A DNA stretch of 64,000 nt from Leptothermofonsia sichuanensis E412 (GTDB lineage: Bacteria > Cyanobacteriota > Cyanobacteriia > Leptolyngbyales > Leptolyngbyaceae), in the NCBI RefSeq assembly GCF_019891175.1, contig NZ_CP072600.1, forward strand, positions 2,232,001 through 2,296,000. The letters run 5' to 3'. Below, one piece after another: positions 27,091-37,500 of this stretch. Both the position numbers and the translations under genes were made by a program. Numbering within the stretch: position 1 is the stretch's first letter; each line of letters starts with the position of its first letter. The notes under the pieces were generated by a model. The model was not told the origin of the DNA, ran no database searches, and saw only the letters and a program-made list of their open reading frames with translations.

Positions 27091-30000
27091 ATGAACAGCG
27101 GCAAAGTGAGAATTTACGAACTATCAAGGGAATTGAATTTGGATAACAAGGATTTATTAGCAGTTTGTGAGCAATTAAATATCTCAGTGAAGAGTCACAG
27201 CAGTACTATTACAGACTCGGAGGCTGAGCGGATTCGTGCGGCTGCTCAAAAGCAGTCTGCCGGGCGCTCTGCTTCTCCAAAACCTGTTCCACGTCATTCA
27301 TCCCACACCCAACCATCGGAGCCAAAACCGAAACCAGCCGCTCCAGTTCAAAAGAAGCAACAAATTTTAGAAATTCGTAAGCCCATCACCCGTTCCACCC
27401 CCAGCCCTGAAGCTCCGACTCCGCCGAACTATCCTGCCCCATCTGCTCCAACCCAGGTGATTCCCCCGTCGGTGAAACCTGCCGCACCTAGCCGACCAGT
27501 CGAACCCACGGCTGATGTTCCCCCAGTAGAGCCTGTTGAACCATCAACTGCCCCAGTTGAATTGATGGAATCTGTTGAAATTGAAGTGCAGGAGCCTGTT
27601 GAATCAGTAGAGATTTCTCCTGGGGTAGAGAATTCGGGAACCCCTCAGGAAACAGCACCCCAGCCAGAACTGGCAGGTCCACCTGTGAGGCCCAGTGCGC
27701 CTGCTCCCGGCAAAACCAGTCTGCCTAATCGTCCTGTCTTAAAACGCACTCAGCCTGCACAACCAGCTCAAGCGTCTGGACGGGAAACACCATCGGTAAC
27801 TTCTGAGCGAGCAGAGCGGGCACCCCGACCGACAGCAAAATCTCCTGGAAATCAGCCATCAGGGGCCAGGCCTACAGTGGATCGCCCTACGCCTCGCCCC
27901 CAAACGATTGTAGAGTTAAAGCGCCCCCGTCCTGTCCGTCCCAATGCGGATGACGGCGGGGCAACCACGGGTCGAGCTGGTGATTTGGGAACAATTGCTG
28001 AACCCGTATTGAAAGCAAACCGTCCCAGTTCAGCAGCAGAAATCCCTGTCGCGGCACCTGGCACAGAAGAAATCCAGTTGCTCAGACCAACGTTGCCTCG
28101 TTCAGCGAAGAAGGGTAAGAACTGGCAGGAGGAAGAGGAAGACGGGCGAGACTTCCCGGAGAAAGCCAAATCTCCAACTAAGGGTAAGCGACGGATTCAA
28201 CCAGAACTTGATGATGAGGATGATGAGGAACTCGAAACCATCCTGGATAAGAATCAAGATTCGCCCATGCAGGTAAGCCTTTCCCTGGTTCGTCCGGCTA
28301 AACCAAAATCCCAGCGATCGCCTCAGGCAAAACCAGCAGCGGCAGCACCAAAAGCCAAGAAGCCATCAACAGTTCGCGATCGCCGTGAGCGTCGTGAAGA
28401 AGCCAAAGTTGAAAAACCCAGCAAAATAGTCCTGATCGGCAGTCTGACAGTGCAGGAACTGGCTGCCCTGATGGCAGTACCTGAAACCGACATTATTCGT
28501 ACCCTATTCTTGAAGGGAATTGCGGCTACGGTCACCCAAACTTTAGATGTTCCGACCGCCACGATGGTGGCTGAGGAATTAGGGGTGGAAGTTGAAACCG
28601 GGGAGAAAGAAGCCGAAGCCCGCAAGGTCACCGAAATGCTGGATGCAGAAGACCTGGAGAAACTTCAGCGGCGTCCGCCAGTGGTGACCATCATGGGGCA
28701 CGTTGACCACGGTAAGACAACTCTGCTGGACTCGATCCGCAAAACTAAAGTGGCTCAGGGTGAGGCAGGCGGCATCACTCAGCATATTGGTGCCTACCAT
28801 GTGGATGTTGAGCATGATGGGCAGGTGCAACAGGTCGTCTTTTTAGACACACCCGGGCACGAAGCATTTACAGCGATGCGGGCACGGGGTGCACGGGTCA
28901 CAGACATCGCGGTTCTGGTGGTGGCGGCTGACGATGGTGCCAGACCTCAAACCATTGAAGCCATCAGTCATGCTAAAGCAGCGCAAGTTCCCATTGTTGT
29001 TGCGATCAACAAGATCGATAAAGAAGAGGCACAGCCTGATCGGGTTAAACAGGAGTTAACTGAGTATGGTCTGGTGCCTGAAGAGTGGGGAGGGGACACC
29101 ATCATGGTGCCCGTCAGTGCTCTGACCGGGGAAAATCTGGATACCTTGCTAGAAATGTTGCTGCTGGTGTCTGAGGTTGAAGACCTGTATGCCAATCCAG
29201 ATCGTCCTGCAAGAGGAACAGTCATTGAAGCGCATCTGGATAAGGCGAAGGGTCCGGTGGCGACCCTGCTGATTCAAAATGGCACCCTGAAAGTCGGCGA
29301 CATTTTAGTGGCTGGATCTTCCCTCGGTAAGGTACGGGCCATGGTGGATGACCGGGGTGTTCGGGTCAAAGAAGGAAGTCCTTCTTTTGCCGTTGAGGTC
29401 TTAGGGTTGAGTGACGTTCCCGCAGCAGGGGATGAATTCGAAGTTTTCCAGGACGAAAAGGAAGCCCGTGCTGTGGCAACGGCCAAATTAGAGGAACAAC
29501 GTCAGTCTCGCTTGATGCGGGCAATGGCATCCCGCCCGGTCAGTCTGACCACCCTCTCTGCCCGCGCTCAGGAAGGCGAATTGAAAGAACTCAATCTGGT
29601 CCTGAAAGCCGATGTCCAGGGTTCTGTTGAGGCAATTTTGGGTGCGCTTAAGCAACTGCCCCAGAAAGAAGTTCAGGTGCGGGTGTTACACGCGGCACCA
29701 GGCGAGATCAGCGAGACAGATGTTGACCTGGCGGCGGCCAGTAGTGCAGTCATCATTGGCTTTAATACGACACTGGCAACGGGTGCCCGTCAGGCGGCCG
29801 ATCGCGCCGGGGTAGATGTGCGCGAGTACAACATTATCTACACCTTGCTAGACGATATTCAGGCGGCAATGGAAGGTCTGCTGGAGCCTGAACTGGTTGA
29901 AGAAGCGTTGGGTCAGGCAGAAGTTCGGGCTGTCTTCCCGGTTGGGCGCGGTACGGTTGCGGGTTGTTATGTTCAATCTGGCAAGGTTGTCCGTAACTCC

Positions 30001-30198
30001 AAGGTGCGGGTTCACCGGGGTGGCTCTGTTATCTACAGTGGCAATCTGGATTCCCTGAAGCGGATGAAGGAAGATGCACGGGAAGTCAATACTGGCTACG
30101 AATGTGGCATTGGGATTGACAACTTCAATGACTGGGCAGAAGGTGACATCATCGAATCCTACCGGATGATCAGTAAGCGGCGAACCTTATCGAAATAG
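27091..30198 (+). CDS. infB: Translation initiation factor IF-2
   Basis: GTPase that brings initiator tRNA to the 30S subunit, 1035 aa. An N-terminal IF2_N segment ([19 protein letters not shown]) is followed by about 380 residues rich in Pro, Ala, Lys and Glu, then a second IF2_N, and the G domain from about residue 530: [24 protein letters not shown] and AINKIDK. Domains II-IV complete the protein. The long disordered linker is typical of cyanobacterial IF-2. Confidence 0.97.
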   Translation: MNSGKVRIYELSRELNLDNKDLLAVCEQLNISVKSHSSTITDSEAERIRAAAQKQSAGRSASPKPVPRHSSHTQPSEPKPKPAAPVQKKQQILEIRKPITRSTPSPEAPTPPNYPAPSAPTQVIPPSVKPAAPSRPVEPTADVPPVEPVEPSTAPVELMESVEIEVQEPVESVEISPGVENSGTPQETAPQPELAGPPVRPSAPAPGKTSLPNRPVLKRTQPAQPAQASGRETPSVTSERAERAPRPTAKSPGNQPSGARPTVDRPTPRPQTIVELKRPRPVRPNADDGGATTGRAGDLGTIAEPVLKANRPSSAAEIPVAAPGTEEIQLLRPTLPRSAKKGKNWQEEEEDGRDFPEKAKSPTKGKRRIQPELDDEDDEELETILDKNQDSPMQVSLSLVRPAKPKSQRSPQAKPAAAAPKAKKPSTVRDRRERREEAKVEKPSKIVLIGSLTVQELAALMAVPETDIIRTLFLKGIAATVTQTLDVPTATMVAEELGVEVETGEKEAEARKVTEMLDAEDLEKLQRRPPVVTIMGHVDHGKTTLLDSIRKTKVAQGEAGGITQHIGAYHVDVEHDGQVQQVVFLDTPGHEAFTAMRARGARVTDIAVLVVAADDGARPQTIEAISHAKAAQVPIVVAINKIDKEEAQPDRVKQELTEYGLVPEEWGGDTIMVPVSALTGENLDTLLEMLLLVSEVEDLYANPDRPARGTVIEAHLDKAKGPVATLLIQNGTLKVGDILVAGSSLGKVRAMVDDRGVRVKEGSPSFAVEVLGLSDVPAAGDEFEVFQDEKEARAVATAKLEEQRQSRLMRAMASRPVSLTTLSARAQEGELKELNLVLKADVQGSVEAILGALKQLPQKEVQVRVLHAAPGEISETDVDLAAASSAVIIGFNTTLATGARQAADRAGVDVREYNIIYTLLDDIQAAMEGLLEPELVEEALGQAEVRAVFPVGRGTVAGCYVQSGKVVRNSKVRVHRGGSVIYSGNLDSLKRMKEDAREVNTGYECGIGIDNFNDWAEGDIIESYRMISKRRTLSK

Positions 30199-30298
30199 CC
30201 GGGTTAAACCCGGCTCCGGGGCATGGGTAGCGGTGCTTGATGCTGCAGATTTGTTGCCGGGTGCTTCCTGTTTCGTCATAACAGACGGCAAAAACCTG

Positions 30299-30329
30299 AA
30301 GGGCGCTCCCCATAAGCGGAGCGCCCTTT
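30299..30329 (+). terminator. Intrinsic terminator after infB
   Basis: AAGGGCGCTCC pairs with GGAGCGCCCTT across an eight-base loop, followed by TTGTTC. Strong 11-bp stem about 100 bp after the infB stop, with a short T-tract. Confidence 0.8.
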
Positions 30330-30386
30330 GTTCAATTACAGAACAATTACTTACAGAAATGTTCAGGTAAAAAATATTCAATCGCT

Positions 30387-30482
30387 AGTGGCCTGTCAGC
30401 TTTGAATTTGTGAGCCTGGGAACGGGAGAGGGTTATGATTTCGTGGGCTGAAAACCCACAAAATAATTCTTGACAGACCACT
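30387..30482. mobile_element. Terminal-inverted-repeat element family R5, good copy
   Basis: 96 bp: AGTGGCCTGTCAGCTTTGAA at one end and AATTCTTGACAGACCACT at the other, so the outer 12 bp are inverted repeats; the inside has TGGGCTGAAAACCCACAAA. It matches 61246-61339 in inverse orientation. Non-coding; MITE-like. Confidence 0.75.
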
Positions 30483-30489
30483 GGAGCAT

Positions 30490-30578
30490 CGGTTCAGATT
30501 TCCAGGAAATCGGATTTCTGGTGAGAAATCCAGTAAAACCCGGGTATCCGGTAGAAGAAATCCGATTTCTGTACCGGC
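30490..30578. repeat. Dispersed repeat family R3, copy 2
   Basis: AGGAAATCGGATTTCTGG, then GGTATCCGGTAGAAG and AAATCCGATTTCTGTACCGG, an inverse-oriented copy of the block at 9090-9170. Confidence 0.7.
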
Positions 30579-30596
30579 ATACAGCAGAAATATGGA

Positions 30597-30797
30597 TTAG
30601 CTCAATCCTACGCTTGTGCGATCGTAGTTCGCCGCATGGGTCGGGTGAGGCTTACCCTGGATGTGATTCCAAAAATGAGCCGTTTCAGCAGGCATTCCGA
30701 TCTCAGAGGCTGCACGACTTAACATGCACTGCTCACGGTTTTTGATCAGGTGGTGATGACGAATCATCAGTGCTCGAATTTGTTCATCTGTAGACAT
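30597..30797 (-). CDS. Small protein sharing a module with a DUF4278 protein
   Basis: A 66-aa protein. RHHHLIKNREQCMLSRAA, EIGM and HFWNHIQGKPHP match in order the C-terminal module of the protein at 38215-38670 (NRHQQVKKREQSMLARMD, EVGL and HFRNHIQG), and both end in YxRSxxxxS. This shows an independent version of that module, without the DUF4278 part. The conserved histidines, Cys/Ser-Met-Leu and HIQG are probably functional. Function unknown. Confidence 0.7.
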   Translation of the reverse strand: MSTDEQIRALMIRHHHLIKNREQCMLSRAASEIGMPAETAHFWNHIQGKPHPTHAANYDRTSVGLS

Positions 30798-30920
30798 GGT
30801 GGGTTCTCCCTGTGTTGATTGTTCGCCTTCTTGGAATAATATAACAGGAAAATTCTGTATTCAATATTACAAAACAGTCTATTTTTACAAAACTTAATAT
30901 ATTTTTTAGAAATCTCCCAT

Positions 30921-30981
30921 CTATAGCGTTTCTCAATTAAGTGAGGTGCAGGAGTGTCCCGCACCTTTGAAAAGGGTATGG
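30921..30981. repeat. Repeat family R6, short copy
   Basis: CTATAGCGTTTCTCAATTAA, then GTGAGGTGC and GCACCTTTGAAAAGGGTATG; the ends are imperfectly inverted. Fuller copy at 39115-39199, others at about 46468-46543 and, degenerate, 51664-51735. Confidence 0.65.
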
Positions 30982-31073
30982 GACAGATCGTCCAACCTCT
31001 GCTTGCCCATTGATCCCCAGGGGCGGTAAGCTCAAGAGACTGTCAGTTAGCTGAGAATGCGTTAGCTAAGAAA

Positions 31074-31925
31074 ATGTCATCGACAACCGAAAACTGGGTT
31101 GAAGCAAAGTCGCTACGCTGGTTCTACCGGGAAGCCGCCCCGATCGGCATTACAGATCGTTTACCTGTCCTGCTATTGCATGGCATTCCTTCACAGAGCT
31201 ATGGTTGGCGGGAAGTTTTGCCTGCGCTGGCAAAACATGGATTTCGGGCGATCGCCCCTGACTGGATTGGTTCTGGCTTCTCTGCTAAACCAGATCGGCG
31301 GGACTTTCCCTATACTCCGGAATCATTGATTGAAGCCCTGGAAGCCTTTCTCGAGACTCTGGAGATTCAGCAATTTTCGATGGTTGTTCAGGGCTTTCTT
31401 GGCTCGGTTGGATTGCAGTATGCATTGCGTCATCCTGAGCAAATTGAACGGATTGCCATTCTAAATGCTCCAATCACAACCCGCTCAAAGTTACCCTGGA
31501 AGATCAAACAGCTTGGCTTGCCTCTGGTTGGTGACATGATGACTCAAGATCCGCTCCTGGTGGATCGAACCCTGGAAGGCGGCGGTGGTTACCGGGTAGA
31601 CGATCAGGATCTGGATGTATACCGGCGACCTTTTCTAAAAAGCTCCGATGCCGGACGGGCGCTATTAGCAACGATTCGAAGCCTGAATCTGGAGCAAAGC
31701 ACCGCAGAAATTGAATCCGGCTTACGGCAATGGCGTCGCCCTGTCCTGATTGCCTGGGGCGATCGCGACCCCTGGCTTCCCCTCAACATCGCCCAGGAGT
31801 TTGCCCAATCCTTACCTGAAGCAGAGTTCATCAAACTTGAAGAAGTGGGACATTACCCCCAGGAAGACTGGCACGAAAAGGTGAGCGATGCCCTGCTGAG
31901 CTTTCTGCGCCGCCAATTGAGATGA
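31074..31925 (+). CDS. Alpha/beta-fold hydrolase lacking a canonical nucleophile
   Basis: A 283-residue alpha/beta-hydrolase-fold protein. LLLHGIPSQSYGW gives the oxyanion loop, IAWGDRDPW the acid and EVGHYPQED the histidine. At the nucleophile elbow it has MVVQGFLGS (residues 103-111) where GxSxG or a dehalogenase-like Asp is expected, so Ser, Cys and Asp are absent there. Cyanobacterial and plastid relatives with a VQGY/VQGF elbow exist as far as I recall. It may act non-catalytically or use another residue. Confidence 0.8.
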   Translation: MSSTTENWVEAKSLRWFYREAAPIGITDRLPVLLLHGIPSQSYGWREVLPALAKHGFRAIAPDWIGSGFSAKPDRRDFPYTPESLIEALEAFLETLEIQQFSMVVQGFLGSVGLQYALRHPEQIERIAILNAPITTRSKLPWKIKQLGLPLVGDMMTQDPLLVDRTLEGGGGYRVDDQDLDVYRRPFLKSSDAGRALLATIRSLNLEQSTAEIESGLRQWRRPVLIAWGDRDPWLPLNIAQEFAQSLPEAEFIKLEEVGHYPQEDWHEKVSDALLSFLRRQLR

Positions 31926-31944
31926 GTACAGAAGAGGGAGTAAT

Positions 31945-32075
31945 CCTCCTGACTCCTGACTCCTGACTCCTCACTTCTCACTCCTGACTCCTCACTCCTG
32001 ACTCCTCACTTCTCACTCCTCACTTCTCACTCCTCACCCCTCCTCACTTCTCACTCCTCACCCCTCATCCCTCTG
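31945..32075. repeat. CTCCTGACTC/CTCACTTCTCA low-complexity tract
   Basis: Irregular tandem units of CTCCTGACTCCTCACTTCT type. Not CRISPR: no constant repeat/spacer alternation. Similar to 14625-14680. Confidence 0.75.
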
Positions 32076-32139
32076 ACCACTTGCTGTTCTGGGATAACCA
32101 GGGTTATAAAACCTGTATGTATTCAGCAGGAACAAGCCA

Positions 32140-33321
32140 ATGTCGGGTCAAATACTGGGCGATCGCTATGAAGTGGAGCGTCAGCTTGGCAAGCAAACTG
32201 GGCGCTGGACTCTGCTTGCCCGCGATCGGAGCACGCAGCAACGGGTGGTCATCAAGCTTTTGTTTCTGGATGAACAGTTAGAGTGGGACGACCTGAAGCT
32301 ATTTGAGCGGGAAGTGGAGATCCTGAAATCCCTGTCTCACCCTTCAATTCCGCGCTATCTGGGCTACTTTGAGCACCAGCTACCCAACGACAAAGCGCTG
32401 GCACTGATTCAGACCTATGTGGAAGGAAAATCCCTGGAGCAATGTATGCAACAGGGGCGAATCTTTACCGAAACAGAGACAAAGCAACTGGCAAAAGCGC
32501 TGTTAAATATCCTGGTTTACCTCCACGGTCGTCAGCCGCCTATCATCCATCGAGATATCAAGCCCAGCAATATTCTGCTGGCAAATCGTCAGGCGTACCT
32601 GGTTGACTTTGGCTCGGTGAAAGCCCTTAAAGGGACGGGAGAAACGAGTGCTTTTACAGTGGTAGGCACTTACGGCTACATGCCCCCCGAACAATTTAGT
32701 GGACGGGCTGTTCCTGCTTCAGATCTCTATAGCCTGGGTGCCACGCTGATTGCCCTGCTAACAGGAACCCACCCCTCCAGTCTGCCACGCAAGGGGGTCA
32801 AAATTGACTTTGGACAAACCACCACGGTCAGTTCTGAATTTGCTGAGTGGCTGGAATGGATGACTGAACCCAATCTGGATCAACGCAGTAAATCTGCCCA
32901 GGAGGCTCTAAAAGCCCTGAACCAGGGGAGAACAGATTTAAATCTGAATCCATCTACTCCGGTCGCCAAGCCATCTGACACCAAAATCTCTTTGACTAAA
33001 GATGCCCGTAGCCTGGAAATTCTAATTCCCTCGTTGCTGGGGCAGACTCAACTACAAATTGACTCCCAGCAAATTTCACTCAGCAGCAAACGACTGGGAT
33101 TTCAGACTGGGCGTCCCCAATCTGCCCCCAGACACCGTATCAGTAAGCTGGAGTATAGTAAGGCAGTCGATGGGCATCCCGATATTACGGAACCTCAGCT
33201 TGTCATCTGGGCAGGGACGGAAAAGTATGAATTAAGCAGCAACACGTCGCTGACGATTCCTGAGTTGGATTGGCTGGCCTATGAGTTATCTACCTGGCTG
33301 AAGCTACCCATCAGTCATTAG
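32140..33321 (+). CDS. Serine/threonine protein kinase
   Basis: A 393-aa Hanks-type kinase. Residues about 1-270 are the kinase domain: VVIKLL (ATP lysine), HRDIKPSNIL, VDFGSVK and GTYGYMPPEQF are present, so it should be active. A linker follows, then a C-terminal part (about 285-393) reading LEILIPSLLG and LDWLAYELSTWL, a module found in other cyanobacterial kinases. No membrane segment. It lies 214 bp after the hydrolase gene, with a low-complexity tract between. Targets unknown. Confidence 0.88.
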   Translation: MSGQILGDRYEVERQLGKQTGRWTLLARDRSTQQRVVIKLLFLDEQLEWDDLKLFEREVEILKSLSHPSIPRYLGYFEHQLPNDKALALIQTYVEGKSLEQCMQQGRIFTETETKQLAKALLNILVYLHGRQPPIIHRDIKPSNILLANRQAYLVDFGSVKALKGTGETSAFTVVGTYGYMPPEQFSGRAVPASDLYSLGATLIALLTGTHPSSLPRKGVKIDFGQTTTVSSEFAEWLEWMTEPNLDQRSKSAQEALKALNQGRTDLNLNPSTPVAKPSDTKISLTKDARSLEILIPSLLGQTQLQIDSQQISLSSKRLGFQTGRPQSAPRHRISKLEYSKAVDGHPDITEPQLVIWAGTEKYELSSNTSLTIPELDWLAYELSTWLKLPISH

Positions 33322-33670
33322 CCAGATGGTTACTGCAAACCGGGTGTTTTGTCTGTAGAGACGTTCCAGCGGAATGTTTCTACAGGATTCCATCTATACA
33401 TCTGGAACGCCGGTATAGAAATCGGATCTCTTCTACCGAATACTCAGGTTTCATTGAATTTCTCACCAGAAATCCGATGCTATGGGATTCCCCAGGAATC
33501 CTTTCTCACAACGCCTCTTACTCTCACAACTGATTTAGGACTGCTATATATAGGGAATTGTAGATAAAAACCAAAGGATTTGGGATTCCGTTCCGTGCCA
33601 GGGAACACTTATTATTTGAAGTGTTTTATTGTTCTCCTTTCCTGTTATCCCTGCTAGAGAACCAGGTTGT
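33322..33670. other. Gap with R3 and R4 repeats before the kinase pair
   Basis: R3 copy at about 33405-33477 (AGAAATCGGATCTCTTCTACC, AGAAATCCGATGC) joined directly to an R4 copy at 33483-33550 (GGATTCCCCAGGAATCC, CTCACAACTGATTTAGGACT). A promoter for the two histidine kinases likely lies in 33560-33660. Confidence 0.6.
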
Positions 33671-34516
33671 ATGGCAAAAATTCTGGTGATTGAGGATGAA
33701 AAACCAGTCCGAATGAATTTAGTGGCAATGCTGAAGGCGGAGGGATTTCAGGCGATCGCACCAGAAGATGGTCAGTTGGGGGTGCAGATTGATGCTTTTG
33801 TTAACACAATTATTCATGAACTCCGCAGCCCCCTGGCAACCATGAAAATGTCGATTGAACTATTACAAACAACCCAGAACAGTCAGCGACATCTGTTTTA
33901 CCTGGAGGCTTTGCAGGCTGCCTGCAATCATGAAGTGGAACTGATTGATAACCTGCTGAATCTCCAGCGACTGGAAACGCAAACATTCCCCATAGAGACG
34001 GAAACCCTGCATCTGCAAGATTGGATCCCGGCGATCGCTGAACCGTTTGCAATCCGTGCCCAGCAGCGCCAGCAAATTTTGCAGGTGAGAGTTTGTGCCG
34101 AATTGCCACCCGTTACCTTAAGCCGGTTTAGCCTGGAGCGGGTGGTGTCTGAACTGCTTAACAATGCCTGCAAATATACGCCGCCCCACGGCAAGATTAT
34201 CCTGGAAGTATTTCAGAAACAGGATAAGGCTTTAAGGACAAACGAAGCCAGCGATGGCGCCTGTATCGACCAGGGGGCATCATTTTGGATCGCCGTCAGG
34301 AATGAGGCTGAGATCCCTGCCAGTTTCCTGCCCCATTTGTTTGATCGGTTTTATCGTGTTCCCAACGGCGATCGCTGGCAGCAGGGAGGTACAGGTTTGG
34401 GGTTGAGCCTGGTCAAAAAGTTTGTAGAGCAAATGCAGGGAACCATTCAGGTTCATAGTGCTGAAGGATGGACCTCTTTTGTGATTCAGTTGCCGATCTC
34501 ATTGAGCCTGCCGTAA
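33671..34516 (+). CDS. Histidine kinase with truncated receiver domain
   Basis: A 281-aa protein. It begins like a response-regulator receiver (MAKILVIEDEKPVRMNL) but only about 38 residues remain; it then joins directly to a HisKA domain with IIHELRSPLATMK (His49). The ATPase part has LLNNACKYTPPHGK, HLFDRFYR and GGTGLGLSLVKKF. The phospho-acceptor Asp and the rest of the receiver are missing, which suggests an internal in-frame deletion of a REC-HisKA protein. It stops 9 bp before the large hybrid kinase, so they are almost certainly co-transcribed. Confidence 0.85.
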   Translation: MAKILVIEDEKPVRMNLVAMLKAEGFQAIAPEDGQLGVQIDAFVNTIIHELRSPLATMKMSIELLQTTQNSQRHLFYLEALQAACNHEVELIDNLLNLQRLETQTFPIETETLHLQDWIPAIAEPFAIRAQQRQQILQVRVCAELPPVTLSRFSLERVVSELLNNACKYTPPHGKIILEVFQKQDKALRTNEASDGACIDQGASFWIAVRNEAEIPASFLPHLFDRFYRVPNGDRWQQGGTGLGLSLVKKFVEQMQGTIQVHSAEGWTSFVIQLPISLSLP

Positions 34517-34525
34517 ATCGACGAT

Positions 34526-37500
34526 ATGGACGATCGCCGCACTATCTTAATTCTTGACGATGCTGATGATGATAGAGCGATCTATCGTCGGTTTCTACAA
34601 TCGGATGTTCGCTATACATACCACATTCTGGAAACGGATCAGATAGAAGAAGCCCTGACGCTTTGCCAGCAGGCGATGCCAGATGCCATTCTGGTGGACT
34701 TCATGCTGCCCAATGCTGACGGACTGGAATTTCTTAACCAGTTAAAGTTGCAAAGTGGTCGAACCCTGCTTCCGGTTGTGTTTTTAACGGGGCAGGGCAG
34801 CGAAATGATTGCGGTCCAGGTGATGAAAAGCGGTGCCCAGGACTATTTACGGAAGGACCGCTTGACGGCTGAGGTCCTCTGCCGTGCCATTAACAGTGTG
34901 ATTGAGCGGCTGGCATTGCTCCAGCAACTGGAACACAGTCAGGCACAGCAGCGACTGATTGGGGAAATTGCGTTAAGGATCCGGCAATCGTTAAAGCTAG
35001 AAGAAATTTTAGAAGCTGTGGTCACGGAAGTACGGGCATTTCTCAAAACAGACCGGGTGCTCGTTTACCAGTTTGAGACGCCAACCAGCGGCAGGATTGT
35101 AGCCGAATCGGTACAGGCAGAATGGTCAACCATTCGCCATCTGCACATTGAAGAACCGTGCTTTGCAGGTTCCCTCTTGCAGGCTTACCGTCAGGGAAAA
35201 AGACGGGCGATCGCAGATATTCACGCTGCCAACCTGGATGCCTGCCATGTTCAGCTTTTGGAACGGTTTCAGGTGCAAGCCAATCTGGTTGTTCCCATCC
35301 TGCTGAACAGGCAACGGGCAACAGCCGAACAGGGGGAACCCTCCGCCTGCTCACTGCCTGACCTCTGGGGTTTGCTAATTGCCCATCAATGCTCCAGTCC
35401 CCGGCACTGGCAACCATTTGAGTTGAATCTGTTAGATCAGCTTGCAGACCAGGTGGCGATCGCAATTCAACAGGCAACAGCACTGTACCAGGCGCAGACA
35501 ACCCTGGCGGATCTGCAATCGACCCAGGCTACCCTCAAGAAGAGCGAAGCCCTCTACCGGGCAATTGTTGAAGACCAGACTGAACTGATTCATCGGTTTC
35601 TGCCCGACACCACTTTAACTTTTGTCAATCAAGCCTACTGCCGCTATTTTGGCCGCTTACCAGAGGATCTTTTAGGCACTTCTTGCCTGTCCCAGGTACC
35701 TGAAGCAGAACATCCTTCCATCATCCAGCAACTGACCTCCCTCTCCTGGCAAACCCCCCAGACCACCTACGAACATCAGGTCATCTTATCGACCGGGGAA
35801 GTTCGCTGGCAGCAGTGGACGAGCCGGGCAATCTTTGACGAGCAGGGCAAGATTGTTGAATACCAGGCTGTGGGGCAAGACATTACCGGACGCAAACAGA
35901 CTGAAACAAAACTTAAACAACATCAGGAATTCCTGCAAACTGTAATTGATACAGCCCCGAACCTGATCTTTGTCAAAGATTGGGAAGGGCGCTATCTTCT
36001 TGCCAATAAGGCGATGGCTCACTATTACGGTAAAACCGTTGAAGAATTAAAGGAACTGCGGGATGCAGATCTGCATTTCGATCCGGAGGCTGCCAGCCAA
36101 TTCCTGGCCCAAAATCAACAGGTGATTCGGACTCAGCAACCCCTGTTCATTCCTCAAGAGCGCCAGATCCACCCATCCCGTGGAGAAAGGTGGCTGCAAT
36201 GGCACAAACAAGCCATTTACCTGCCAGAAAGCCAGGATTTTGGGGTTCTGGGGATTGGGGTCGATATTACGGCACGCATCCAGGCTGAAATTGCCTTGCA
36301 AAACCTGGCAGAAGGCACTGCTTCCAAAACGGGGAATGATTTCTTCCCGGCACTGGTTCGCTGTATTGCTGAGGTATTTGGGGTTCGCCATGCGATCGTC
36401 ACCGAACGGCTGGACCAGCAACTCCATACCCTGGCATTCTGGTCTGACCAGCAACTTCAACCCAATCTGAGCTATAGCCTGACCCAGACTCCCTGCGAAA
36501 TGACGTTGCAGCAGGGAGTGTATCATTGCCCGGATCCCACTCAGGATTTGTTTCCCAGGGTTCCAGCCCTGGCAGCCCTGGGAGCCATCAGCTATCTGGG
36601 TGTGGCGTTGTTTGATGCGGCTGGGAATCCTCTGGGCAACCTCTATATCCTCGATCGCCAGGCAATAGGCGATCGCCAGCCGTTTGAAGGGATTTTGCGG
36701 GTGTTTGCGGCCCGTGCCTCGGCGGAACTGGAGCGCAAGCGGGCGATTGAAGTCCTGCAACAACTCAATTGTGAACTGGAACACCGGGTGGCAGAACGAA
36801 CAACGGAACTGGTGGGTACTGTTGAACTCCTGAATCAGGAAATTCAAGAGCGGCAACAGGCTGAAGCGGCTCTGCGTGAAAGCGAAGCCCGGTTTCGCAC
36901 CATGGCAGACAGTGCTCCGATGCTGCTGTGGATGGCGGGGGCTGACGGAGGATGCAATTTCTTCAACCAGAGCTGGTTAGATTTTACAGGACGCACCCAT
37001 GAGCAGGAATGCAACCACGGCTGGCTGACTGGCGTACATCCAGAGGATGTGCAGTCCTGCCTGTCCACTTACCAGGCGGCATTTGCGGCCCGCCAGGAAT
37101 TTCAGATGGAATATCGCCTCAGACGCGCAGATGGGGAGTACCGCTGGTTGCTGGATAGGGGCAAACCTCGATTTACGCCAGAAGGTGTGTTTGCTGGCTA
37201 CATTGGTTCATGCATTGATATCACCGAACGCAAACAAATCGAAGATGAACGCCAACAGACCGCGGAAGAAATCCGTAAAGCTTTCAACCGCGAGCGCGAA
37301 CTGAATGAACTCAAGTCTCGCTTTGTGTCAATGATTTCTCACGAATTCCGTACACCACTTACAACGATTCAATCCGCAGCAGACCTGTTGCAGCACTATG
37401 AGTGGTCACTGGAGGAGAAGCAAGAACGGTTTCAGCAGATTCACAGTGCCGTTCAGCACATGACCCAACTGCTGGAAGAGGTACTTGTGATCGGCAAAGC

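Noticed and set aside
31945-32075. CRISPR-like tandem repeats
   Set aside because: Units are short, irregular CTCACTTCTCA/CTCCTGACTC variants with no unique spacers and no cas genes.
36047-36856. 269-codon minus-strand frame opposite the hybrid kinase
   Set aside because: Lies wholly within the GAF/PAS coding region on the other strand, with no recognisable domain.
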